NCBI RefSeq assembly: GCF_042453785.1 | Contig: NC_091666.1 | Location: 26,990,501-27,054,500 of the forward strand | Direction of reading: 5' to 3' | Source of the DNA: Malus domestica | Lineage: Eukaryota; Streptophyta; Magnoliopsida; Rosales; Rosaceae | Length of the DNA stretch: 64,000 nucleotides | In this document: positions 22,769 to 34,309 of the stretch, one piece after another | How positions within the stretch are numbered: position 1 is the stretch's first letter | Layout: each line of letters starts with the position of its first letter | Translations under genes and position numbers: made by a program | Notes under the pieces: model-generated | The model's database searches: none | Told to the model about the DNA's origin: nothing | What the model saw: the letters and a program-made list of their open reading frames with translations, nothing else

Positions 22769-23090
22769 GTACTAAGGAGGGAGCCCTTATTCTATAAAAT
22801 GGACTCCCTCACTTTCATTAAAGAGCGCACATTCTTCATGTACTGAGGAGCGAGCCCTTATTTTATAAAAGGGACTACCTCACTTTCATTAGAGAGTATC
22901 GTCGCCATTTGAGCAACCACCTCACCGCGAGCATCACTCCTAACCCATCATTCATGTATTGAGGAGCGAGCCATTATTCTATAAAAGGGACTCCCTCACC
23001 ATCATTAGAGAGCATCAACTCTAGCTCATCACTTATGTATTGAGGAGCGAGTCCTTATTCTATAAAAGGGACTCCCTCACCTTCAACGCC
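22769..23090 (+). repeat. Four-unit array of an LTR-derived TATA segment
   Basis: Four copies of a unit reading TGTAYTRAGGAGCGAGCC, then TTATTCTATAAAA, then GGGACTCCCTCAC and a CATTAGAGAG tail begin near 22769, 22838, 22955 and 23036. The same layout (GAGGAGCC, TTATTCTATAAAATG, ACTCCTCAC, TCATTAAG) is the promoter-like core of both LTRs. The interior therefore holds four extra, diverged copies of what is probably the LTR core promoter. Confidence 0.85.
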
Positions 23091-23296
23091 ACAAGCCGAG
23101 CCAACCAAGGCAACATAAGCCACAAGCAGAGCAGCCTCGCAACATGTGCTACTTCTGGTTGAGCATCATTTCAGATTGGGCACCACCTCATATTGAGTAT
23201 CAGTCATAGACGACATCTAGTTACTTCGGCCAACACATGGACTGAATTTCAAGTCTCCAGCCAAAAGACTCTCTTGACTGAAGACTTGGGGACTAC

Positions 23297-23666
23297 TGTT
23301 TGTACCATGCTTAGGGCCTTCGTATTTAGATCTCGTATAAATACTCGGGGGACTTAAATGTAATTATGTAATAAATGAAGGGGCAAATATGTAATAAGTG
23401 AGGAGCCCTTATTCTATAAAATGACTCCTCACTCTTCTCATTAAGGGAGGCTCTCATATTCAGAGCAAGCCCCCTCCCCTTCTCAAAGCCTCACTCACAT
23501 TACAGAAGCTCTCTCCCTCACAATCCTCTCATAGAAATACAATATCAGTGTGGACGTAGCCCAAACATTGGGGTGAACCACGATACATCTTGTGTTATTT
23601 ATTTTCTTGCAGATTCACGGTCGGATTTACGTTGTTCCAAGACCCCTCCGGTTTTGTGCATCAACA
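23297..23666 (+). repeat. 3' LTR of the gene-capturing element
   Basis: The 370-base partner of 19864-20231, followed by the TGAGT target duplication. Roughly fifteen differences from the 5' LTR by eye. Confidence 0.92.
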
Positions 23667-23829
23667 TGAGTCACAACCTAGGCGGGTGCCTAGGCGGTCT
23701 AAGTGGGCACCTCAGTAGGTATAGGCACCATTTTTTAATTTTCAAACGCCTAGGCATTAATCGGAGCAGTAACCAGTTGCCTAGCGCCTAAGCGAGGCCT
23801 AGACAATGCTAGGCGGAAATTTTTAGAAC

Positions 23830-25109
23830 AGTAGGCTCGTCCATGTGTTTGGCCAACTTTGTATGGTGTCGACTTTAATCGCTATTATGGGACTCTTATA
23901 TGCTATTATGCACAGTTGGATGAATGGAGATTGATTATTTCCTAAGATGCGTTATGCATGTTCTTGTCTAGATGCAATGGGTTCTATGGCGGGATGATTT
24001 TGATTTGTGGTGGTAGTTATGATTCATTTAGGGGTTTGGATTGTTTTGATCTGTGGTTTCGAATATTAGATATGCTAAATTTTTTTTGTTGTGAGTTTAT
24101 TAGTTGTTTGTGCGGACTTGGCGGCTTTAGTTACCCTTAGGCAGTGTTGCTTTTGCAACTTTATTAAGATCCATGTCTTGTATAGACAAGAAAATTTTCT
24201 TTCGAGCCAAACTAGATATATTTTTGCTCACCACCATAAAGTGGTGGTCAAGATTATCGTTAGATGAATTTGGTTTAATCTATTTATTACACAAATCTCA
24301 ATAATATAAACTAATCTAACGTAATCAATATGGTAGTGATCATAAGAACTGACCCGTGCTTTGTATAGGAAGTTTGGCCAAGTCAATTCTTAAATACTGA
24401 AGAGATTAATTAGTTTGAATTGACTTCCCACTTCCATCGTCTGAAATCGTTTTTAGAATTGACTTCTCACTTCCTTCCATTGTCTGAAATCGTTTTTAGA
24501 GATTAGGTTCATAGAATTAGCCCTCCAGGAAACTTTCATGGCCAAATTTCATATTTCAGACAAGGCAGGCAACCGTCGAGCCATGGAACCGCAAAGGCGG
24601 TTTCATGGGCTCGTCAAGCTCAACTGTGTCCGCCCAATGAACTCATGCCCCAACCAGATTTGATCAAACTTTCCAGCATAAGCTTTGACACTGGCTTTGC
24701 TGATGAGGAAATCTGTATCCATCAATATGAAATCGTTGAAGTCTCTAAACTCCGATCTCATCTCAATTAGTGAAGTCAAAGAAACTAAATGAGAGGGAAT
24801 GCAGAGATTAAGAAAAAGAAACCCACTTACTACTCTATTAAAAGTGAAAACTAAGTCATGATTACAGCTAAACAACTCTTATAGGAAGGGGTTTAACTTA
24901 AAAAACGAAAAGAAAACAAACCTAACATATGAATTTGCGGTCAGCTCAACACTACAAAGAAGTTAAATAATATGGTACAGGACCCGGGCATCCCCAAAGG
25001 TATCGATTCTTAAAAACTGCTGATGGCGCACACCTCTGAAGAAAAGTAAAAATTACTTGGTTAATGCACAGCATGAGATGGTCAAGTATAAGCTCTGGCC
25101 AGCTATGAT
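23830..25109. other. Intergenic, downstream of DEK
   Basis: No supported gene. A 90-codon minus-strand frame at 24603-24875 has no family similarity that I recognise. An 18-22-base block reading GAATTGACTTCYCACTTCC is repeated at about 24417 and 24457. The right part probably includes the DEK 3' UTR. Confidence 0.45.
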
Positions 25110-28100
25110 TTAAGCATCATCGTTGTCCTTGCCATCGTCATCCTTTTCTTCATCCTTGTCTGAGTCATCACCAGCTTCCGCATTCTCCTCTGCTTCTTCT
25201 TCGCCTTCATCTTCCTCATCAGTCATGTTGTTAATTACATCTGTAATTATTGCCTTCACCTCTGCTTTTCTATGCATCAAATCAACACTGAAGTGGATAC
25301 CTGGGAAGTAGATCACGATAATACAGTTAGCTGAATAAAAGAGTAGGTTACGAAAATAAAATTGAAGCACACAGAAAGGAACCTTACCAAGTTGCCTGAG
25401 AATGTCTGATAAAGTTGCCTGCACAACGTAAATGAGAAGTGCTTAATAACAGAACTAACGCATCTTCAGCCATCCACTCAATGTCATGTTGCAATAATGT
25501 AACTTACAGTATTGAAGTCCACTTCCTTCAGAATATCAACAATTACTGCATGCATATCATCTCTTGTGGGCTCTGGCTTCGGTTTCTTGCTAGCTTTCCC
25601 TTTTCCTAGTTCATGCATGAATTTGATACAATCAAAAGAGAAACTCCTAAAATTCTGAAGACATAAGCATTTTATGGAAATGATCCACAAGCCGATATTG
25701 AAGTCTCAAACTAAGTAGGGAGAATCCACAGCAAATAAACACACAGAAAATCACCTTGATCCTTTGCTGGAGCCTTGGCTGGGGACTTGCTTGACTGTTT
25801 TTTGCCAGTGGCTTTTTCCTTGGTATCCTTTGGGTTTTCCTTCTCAGTCTTCTGTTTTTTCGCTGATCTCTTTGCTTTAGTTGTTGAGCCAGAAGCTCCT
25901 TCAGCATCAGTTGCACCTCTTTTCGAAGTAGAACTAGATTTCTTTGCAGATTCCGTAGGAGTTTTTGCAGATTTTGCTGGGGTTTTCTTCTTAGAAGGTG
26001 TTGTTTTGCTACCAGCTTTAGCCTTTGAGCCTTCTTTTACAGTCTTTTTGGATGTACTTTTTGGACTCGAAACCTGGTCCTTTGGTTCTTTTTGCTCTTC
26101 ATCAGATTTCTCTTCGGGCTCACTTTCTTCATTAACCATATTGTGGTCATCATCTTCACCAGAGTCATCCTTCACATCTGAAGTTTCAACTTTGTCATCA
26201 TCCTCCTCTTCATCAGCTTTGGATGACTCCTGCTTTTTGTCAGAATTGGGTGTTTCTTTTTGTTTCTATCAAGAAAGAAGGCATAAAGTTAGACTACAAA
26301 GTATCAACATGAGAAGAAAATGCATGACCCAGTGGCAAAGCCATATGCATTGCAATACATCATCAAATGCAAAGTGCATTGCCAAAGTATCATAATCAGA
26401 GTATCAATGAGAATAGGAGAAGGTTCAACAAGTAAATCAATCTAATCAGCAAACTACAGGCAAACAAGAAGTAAATAATTATTTTTCTCTGAGTAGAATA
26501 CTTGGGTATACATCCATGTTACAACACGGAGCACAACTATGCATTTAACACAGGGATCAATAAAAATAAGAGAAAATGGAGTAACTAATGCATCAGGAAA
26601 AAATATTCCTTCTACATTCATGGCGTTGGTGAGAAATTCATAATTTAATCTTGACTAATGAATACACACCTTGGCTGATGTTTCTGGTGATGCTTCCCCA
26701 GAACCTGCAGCCTTACTCGGTGTAGCCTTCCTTCTCCGCTTTTGCCCTTTCTGAAACTCAGAGATGAACCATGAGTTAACAAGCAATGTGAAAATGCACA
26801 TAGAGCAAGTAAAAAACAGTGGGAAAGAAACAGAACCTGTTCCTTTTCAGCAAGCAAAGCATCAGTTGTAGCATGTGGCGACTCCAAGAACTCCAATAAC
26901 TTGACAGAAAGATCTTCCTATAAGCACAGCCTGTCAGATTAGGGATCACCCATCAACTTTTTCAAGCAATACAAAAAACGTTTCTTGCAATATTTACCTT
27001 CTTTGTAGTGCCCTTAACCGGAATATTAAGTAAGTCACAAAAATCCATCAACTTCTCTTTAACACATTTATCAATTTTTTCCTTTACCCTTGCCCGATGT
27101 TTTTCCTGCTGCAAACAGATAAAAAAAAAAGAATAATAAGAGTGAGCGTTGCAATAATATTGCACCGCATGAATATCCAAGAAGACCCTGCAGAATATGC
27201 AAAATTGATCAAGGGGGTGAGCATAAAACATTAATACCTCATTCTCAACCCACACATAACCTGAAAACTGACTTATATTTTTCTTTAAACTATGAGGCTG
27301 CACAAGAAAATCAACAATTAAAACACATCAGAAGATGATAAGACTACCATAGAGAAAATGAATAAAAAGCACCTGAAATCACTAAATAAAAAACAGACAC
27401 AAACATAAGGTCACCTTAGCTTTTTTTCCAAAAAGAATTGTGTGAAGTAATTGAAGGTTGTCATCTGCTTTTCTCTTTGACATCTTGAAAGCAACTGAAA
27501 CAGTTCAAATATCAGACAAAAATAGGCCAGGCTGCGGTAACACAAAATTTGAAGATAAGTGAATAACAATTTATATGCATACTATATTAGTTCTCAACAT
27601 ACAACATGAGCTAGTAACTTCCACCTCACAACATATAATTATTTTTTGGACATGTGAAAATGTGTAAGAAATCACGATGAAAATGTGACAACTCTAACTA
27701 GAAGAACAGAACAAACAGCAAGATGAAACTCATAACACTAAAATTTTGATTCTTGTTTTCCAACTTAGTTATGTTCATTGTTTATGGATAGTACATAGCA
27801 GCCAGATGAACATCACTTCATTGGTTGTATACACTCTAGGTTCAACTCTCCATCCAATGGAAGTTCAAATCAAAGAAAGCCACTACACCTTATAATTTAA
27901 AACCAATTAAAATCATCAAAACAAATTTTTGTACCACCACTTAGCTTGTTAATAACAATGAACGTTAAAACGTTTCCCATATCTTAAATGAACTGGGTAG
28001 TTCACGTAAATGTTAAATTGAAGCTAAAACAGAACCACTGTCATATTACACATGAATCCAGGTAAAATAACAAATGAACTACAAGCCTACAAGGGATTCA

Positions 28101-28978
28101 AACTGCATTCTTTTTGCTGGATCAATGAGAGAAGCATTCAAGCATCTAAGTCAAACTAGTGAACTTAAAGCATCCACCACATAACATGTGCATGTAAAAT
28201 TTCTGCCAAAATCTAAAACTAAGATCCACTACAACAACTTATGATTCAATAACACTAGACGGATGAATCGAAGCCAAAAGTACCACGACAACATTCAGTA
28301 CCACTATATTTCAGCAATTCAACCATACCACCAAACAATTTAACAAGATCAAAGCTTTTGAAGACTTAAGCAAAACGTACCATTTGGGATATTCTTAAGT
28401 TCTGTACCGTGACCCTGAAATCAAAGAAAACAAGCATAATTCAAATTAGACCAACAAGGAACAAATAAAAAACGCAATTCTTCCCACCACCATACCTTCT
28501 CAATGCTAAAGGATTTAGTCCCGGAAGACCGCCCACTCTCTGGAGCTGAGTAGCGCTCAACTAGCTTCCTCTCCCTTGTGGGCCTCTCACTCACCGGAGT
28601 CACCGCTTCCTTCTCTTTCTTCTCCGCCTTAGCTTCTTTACTCTTCTTCGCAGCCGAGTCCCTGCCTCTTTTTTTCGACTTGGTCTGGTCGTTCTCCACC
28701 TTCTTCAAGCTAGCCTTTCGACCCCTCGTAGTCTTCTTCGGAGTTTCCTCACCCTCTTTCTCCTTCTCCTCTTGGCCTTCTTCAACAACTTTCTCCTCCT
28801 CCTTCTCAGTCACCTTCTCGGAAGCTTCCGAAACCTTCTCCTTCTCCTTCTCTTCCTCTTTCTCTTGCTCCTCTTCCTTAGCTTCCTCCTTCAGGTCCTT
28901 CTCAGCCTCAGCCTCCGGCTTCTCCGCCACCGGAGCGTCGTCCTCGGGTTTCTTCTCCTCTAGGGCTTCGGACGCCAT
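25110..28978 (-). CDS. DEK3: DEK domain-containing chromatin-associated protein
   Basis: Eleven exons on the minus strand: 28978-28496, 28414-28381, 27494-27415, 27297-27238, 27105-26998, 26917-26837, 26750-26670, 26265-25755, 25605-25508, 25418-25388 and 25300-25110, giving 585 residues. All junctions are GT-AG and keep frame. Plant DEK proteins bind DNA and histones, alter nucleosome occupancy and affect transcription and stress responses in the nucleus. Order: acidic Glu/Lys-rich N-terminus; basic KSKKRGR-type nuclear signal (about 110-120); conserved FKMSKRKADDNLQLLHTILF; SAP-like DNA-binding segment FCDLLNIPVKGTTKKEDLSV; basic and acidic low-complexity linker; C-terminal DEK_C domain (DDMHAVIVDILKEVDFNT, LSDILRQLG, HFSVDLMHRKAEVKAIITDV); acidic tail. 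The exon 5 acceptor is a NAGNAG pair that could add one Gln. DEK3 is the closest named relative; exact orthology is inferred. Confidence 0.92.
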
Positions 28979-29289
28979 GGGAACCGAACAGCAAATCAGG
29001 GATCGAGGGTTCGACAGAGAATTGTTAAAACCCTATATTCGTGGGTTTGGGAAATGGAAACCCTAGAAATCACAGAGCTGGGAGGGGGTACGGTGAATCT
29101 GAATCTGAGGGACGGGTGGTGGAATTTAGCAAATTAAGGATTTCGGAATTTGGGGGGAATTGAAAAATCTGGGGTTTTAATTTTGGAATTTTCGGGGGAG
29201 ATTGGGCGGGCTGTGGAATTGTAAAGGGTGGGAGGGTTTCAAAATTTCATGCCAAAATTTTTGAGACAGCGGGGTTCTCTGTCTTGGAT
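28979..29289 (-). promoter_or_regulatory. DEK 5' UTR and promoter region
   Basis: The region upstream of the DEK start carries two AAACCCTA motifs (about 29027 and 29060) resembling telo boxes, which are common in promoters of genes active in dividing cells. I see no clear TATA box. Confidence 0.45.
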
Positions 29290-29489
29290 GAGGATCCTTT
29301 TCGGATACAGGGTTTCGACAATTTTTCAATCATATTCGTGTATTGTATATTATTTAATTAAAAATTATTATAAATTTTTTTATATAAATTAAATATAAAT
29401 ATTAATAAAAACTAATCATATAATATACAATAAACGAATATAATTACATAATTTTCCAAATCATCACAAAAATGATCCAAAAGGATCTC
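29290..29489. mobile_element. Foldback MITE family B, copy 1
   Basis: The ends GAGGATCCTTTTCGGAT and ATCCAAAAGGATCTC are near-perfect inverted repeats, and the AT-rich arms continue pairing (TATTCGTGTATTGTATATT against AATATACAATAAACGAATA). It is about 200 bases and non-coding. Related to 40818-40995. Confidence 0.7.
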
Positions 29490-30398
29490 GTTCCTCAGTC
29501 CTTTTACTACTACTACTACACTCCTACTTGTCAGCTACTCAGTAGGCTCCCAAAAAGTTATATAGGGTGTTTGCCACGTGTCAATGATGATGTGGTCAAT
29601 TTGGTCATTGTGGGTTGGAGATTCCTCATTCTTGAATCTTGATTTCAATTTTGTGTTTTCACGATCACGATCGGATCTTGGATGCACAAGTAAATGTTTT
29701 CTAAGCACTTCGGTTGGGAGAACAAAACCAGCAATTAATGTTGTTAAGAAGTTTTGCATAAGTTATTTAAGATTGATGTTTCTTACGTTTTTTAAAATTG
29801 TAATCAGTAAGTTCATCGTCTAGTAAGACATAATTGAAGTTGTAACTTTTTGTTGTAATTTGTGTTGGGCAAGCCTGATATGGCTGAAGCCATTTACATT
29901 AGAAGATGTTGATGTATTTAGTGAGTCTCTCAAAAAGAAAACAAGTGATTTTGTAATAATTGAATTCATCTGTTTCGTTTGTCATTATATTGACATCTGA
30001 TTCTTAAAAACAAGTTTAGGTTTGGATTCAATGAGAAAAATAAAACGAATCACCTAACAACATCTTTTCACAGGCCAAGAACTACGAGATCATCCCTATG
30101 ATTATGCGATAACAAAGGAACCGTCCCATACAAGCATCTTTTTTCATGTTTTCTCTAAAAATATGGTGAAAATTGCAATCAATATAATTTTCCTAATTCT
30201 CTCGTCCCGAAAAGGAAGGACGTGAAACTCCTTTTCCTTTTTGCAATGATTAGAAGGTTGAATCTAAGAAGAATGTTTGACAGATAAATTACCCGTCTAA
30301 GTTATGAATCTATGATTGTCTCCACAAATGTTTAGTGGTCAATGGCCCCATTTCATATCTTCTATCTCAAAAACCATATCGTCAAAAAGATAAAATAA
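29490..30398. other. Intergenic between DEK and RPL7a, which diverge from here
   Basis: No supported gene. The RPL7a promoter elements start at about 30399. A CACGTG G-box occurs near 29575 without clear assignment. Confidence 0.45.
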
Positions 30399-30589
30399 GG
30401 CCCACGATTGGGGCCCGCCCCAAAAGCAACACAAACCCAAGACGAACAGTCCCGGTAGATCCGAACCGATCCAAAACTAATCGGATAAAAACCCAAGTTC
30501 CGCAATTGGGCCACCTATATATAGTTCACACTCAGCGCCACCCGAGGGCTTCCGCTTAGTTTTAGGGTTTCATTCGCCGTAAACCCTAG
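30399..30589 (+). promoter_or_regulatory. RPL7a promoter: site II, TATA and telo boxes
   Basis: Two site II-type elements (GGCCCA at 30399-30404 and TGGGCC at 30507-30512), a TATATATA box at 30516-30523 and two telo boxes (TTAGGGTTT at 30562-30570 and AAACCCTAG at 30581-30589) precede the start codon. This combination is the standard promoter architecture of plant ribosomal protein genes and couples expression to cell proliferation. Confidence 0.8.
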
Positions 30590-30619
30590 AAGGCCACTGA
30601 AGATCTCACCAACCCGAAA

Positions 30620-33048
<2,429 letters not shown>

Positions 33049-33569
33049 GAGTATCTTCCAGCGTGGAGGGTGCTCGTCGTTTGGTTGTCTTTTGTTCTTT
33101 CGAAACTAGTCTGTTCGCCCCCTATTATCACTTACAAATCAACGTCAACTTTGTATCACTCTGGTTAGAGTGTGGATGTGTTTTTTTGATAGACGTTGTA
33201 GTATCTATTGTTTGTGTGCCTTTGAATCCTTGACCAATAGTTATCGGACTTAATACTCTAGCATCCAGAGTTGGTGTTATGCGACGGGTGAGAAAGAACC
33301 TGCTGTACAATTTAAAGAAAATTGTAGCAATGTTTTCATAAAAATCCGTGATCTTTGGTTCATTAATTTAAATTCATAAAAAATGTGCAATTATGGTTCT
33401 TTTTGTTTTTCCTGATAGAATTTTTGTTAAAATGAGTTATGTTGGCAAAATTATTGCTACAATCGGATTAAAGTTTTGGGATCATTAGAGAAATGATGTA
33501 AAAGTTGGGATTGTTTCTCTAATTGGGTTAAAGTTGAGAGACTATTGTTATAATTTTCGGATGGGAACT
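33049..33569. other. RPL7a 3' UTR and flank
   Basis: Non-coding. The 3' UTR probably reaches about 33340. A repeat-like segment follows, with related sequence again at about 33700-33890. Confidence 0.45.
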
Positions 33570-33677
33570 GTTATTGGCACTCCAAAAATCTTATTCTGCA
33601 TTCCTCACAAGTGTATTTTTTTTTTCTAATTATAAAAAGTTTGGAGTGCAATAAGAGATTTATGAAATGCTAATAAC
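33570..33677. mobile_element. MITE family A, copy 2
   Basis: Starts GTTATTGGCACTCCAAAAAT and ends GCTAATAAC, with the shared inner block AAGTGTATTTTTTTTTTC and AGTTTGGAGTG. Same foldback family as 13680-13785. Confidence 0.8.
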
Positions 33678-33909
33678 AATTCTTTTTCTAATTTGGTTTT
33701 CCATATTTACTCTTGATTCAACTTTATATGACGTGACTCATTTTAATGGAAGTTCTAACGAAATTAAAGAAATGACCCAGATATACGTTTTGATAAATTA
33801 AAAGACTAATGAATCATAGAATTGTAGTCAAAAGATCATTTCTCTAACTGGGTTAAAATTAAGGGGCATTGCCACAATTTCGTCTTTAAACATAAATTAA
33901 ATGGCAAAT

Positions 33910-34018
33910 GTTATTGGTACTTCAAAAATCTCATTTTACATTCCTCACAAGTGTATGTTTTTCTTTCTTGATATAGAAAGTTTGAAGTGTATAATGAAAT
34001 TTTTAGAGTGATAATAAC
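33910..34018. mobile_element. MITE family A, copy 3
   Basis: Starts GTTATTGGTACTTCAAAAAT and ends GATAATAAC. Same family as copies 1, 2 and 4. It ends about 40 bases before the paired G-boxes upstream of SWI3A. Confidence 0.8.
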
Positions 34019-34056
34019 AATTCCCAATTAAATTTGTATTAATATGTTTTATCTGT

Positions 34057-34072
34057 CACGTGATGTCACGTG
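34057..34072. promoter_or_regulatory. Paired G-boxes upstream of SWI3A
   Basis: Two perfect CACGTG motifs at 34057-34062 and 34067-34072, each preceded by GT and spaced 10 bases apart, about one helical turn. G-boxes are bound by bZIP and bHLH factors. They lie about 240 bases upstream of the SWI3A start codon. Function is inferred. Confidence 0.55.
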
Positions 34073-34230
34073 GATTCTCAAGGTCCTGATCACGTATAAT
34101 CCGTACATAACACAACTTACGCCCACAGCCGCAGGATATACCGCGAGCCAGAATCTGATTGGTCCGTGACCTCAAGGCCTCGCGAATCTCTGACCAAGCC
34201 ATTGATCGAAGCACAAACTATTGAGATTAG

Positions 34231-34253
34231 AGAGAGAGAGAGAGAGAGAGAGA
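34231..34253. repeat. GA microsatellite in the SWI3A leader
   Basis: A (GA)n tract of about 23 bases in the probable 5' UTR of SWI3A, some 57 bases upstream of the ATG. Confidence 0.8.
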
Positions 34254-34309
34254 AATCATTCGGACCCAACTCAACGACACGACTCGGCTCAATTACCTGG
34301 TCCGAAGTT

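Larger units (their letters stand above)
19864..23666 (+). mobile_element. Non-autonomous LTR retrotransposon carrying host gene fragments
   Basis: A complete 3.8-kb element: LTRs at 19864-20231 and 23297-23666, TG...CA ends, and a perfect 5-base target duplication TGAGT at 19859-19863 and 23667-23671. After the 5' LTR comes TTTGGCGCCATCTGTGAGAA, the primer-binding region style of many plant Gypsy-like elements. Before the 3' LTR is ACTTGGGGACTAC. By eye the LTRs differ at about fifteen positions, so it is older than the element at 1102. There is no gag, protease, integrase or reverse transcriptase. Instead the interior holds pieces of at least two cellular genes, a lysine-rich low-complexity tract (about 21600-21850), a seven-unit 65-base array and a four-unit TATA-bearing array. 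Confidence 0.9.
19554..23829. repeat. Old AGGCGG-type repeat split by the LTR element
   Basis: Both flanks of the LTR element (19554-19863 and 23667-23829) carry GC-rich blocks built on CGCTAGNCGG and CCTAGGCG, in opposite orientation, ending near GTTATAAAAAAC on the left and TTTTTAGAACAG on the right. This looks like one older inverted-repeat element that received the LTR insertion. Ends and family are uncertain. Confidence 0.45.

Noticed and set aside
24603..24875. 90-codon minus-strand frame as a gene
   Set aside because: No recognisable domain, no splice partners, and no upstream promoter features.
25775..26395. Plus-strand 206-codon frame opposite DEK exon 8
   Set aside because: Antisense shadow of the Lys/Ser/Glu-rich linker. 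It has no homology and no splice context.
28578..29066. Plus-strand 162-codon frame across DEK exon 1
   Set aside because: It is the antisense of the Glu/Lys-rich DEK N-terminus, giving a Ser/Phe-rich shadow. The minus strand forms a complete spliced gene.
34166..34309. N-terminal extension of SWI3A through the GA-repeat leader
   Set aside because: It would start at GTG and translate a (GA)n microsatellite into Arg-Glu repeats. The first in-frame ATG at 34310 fits the family.
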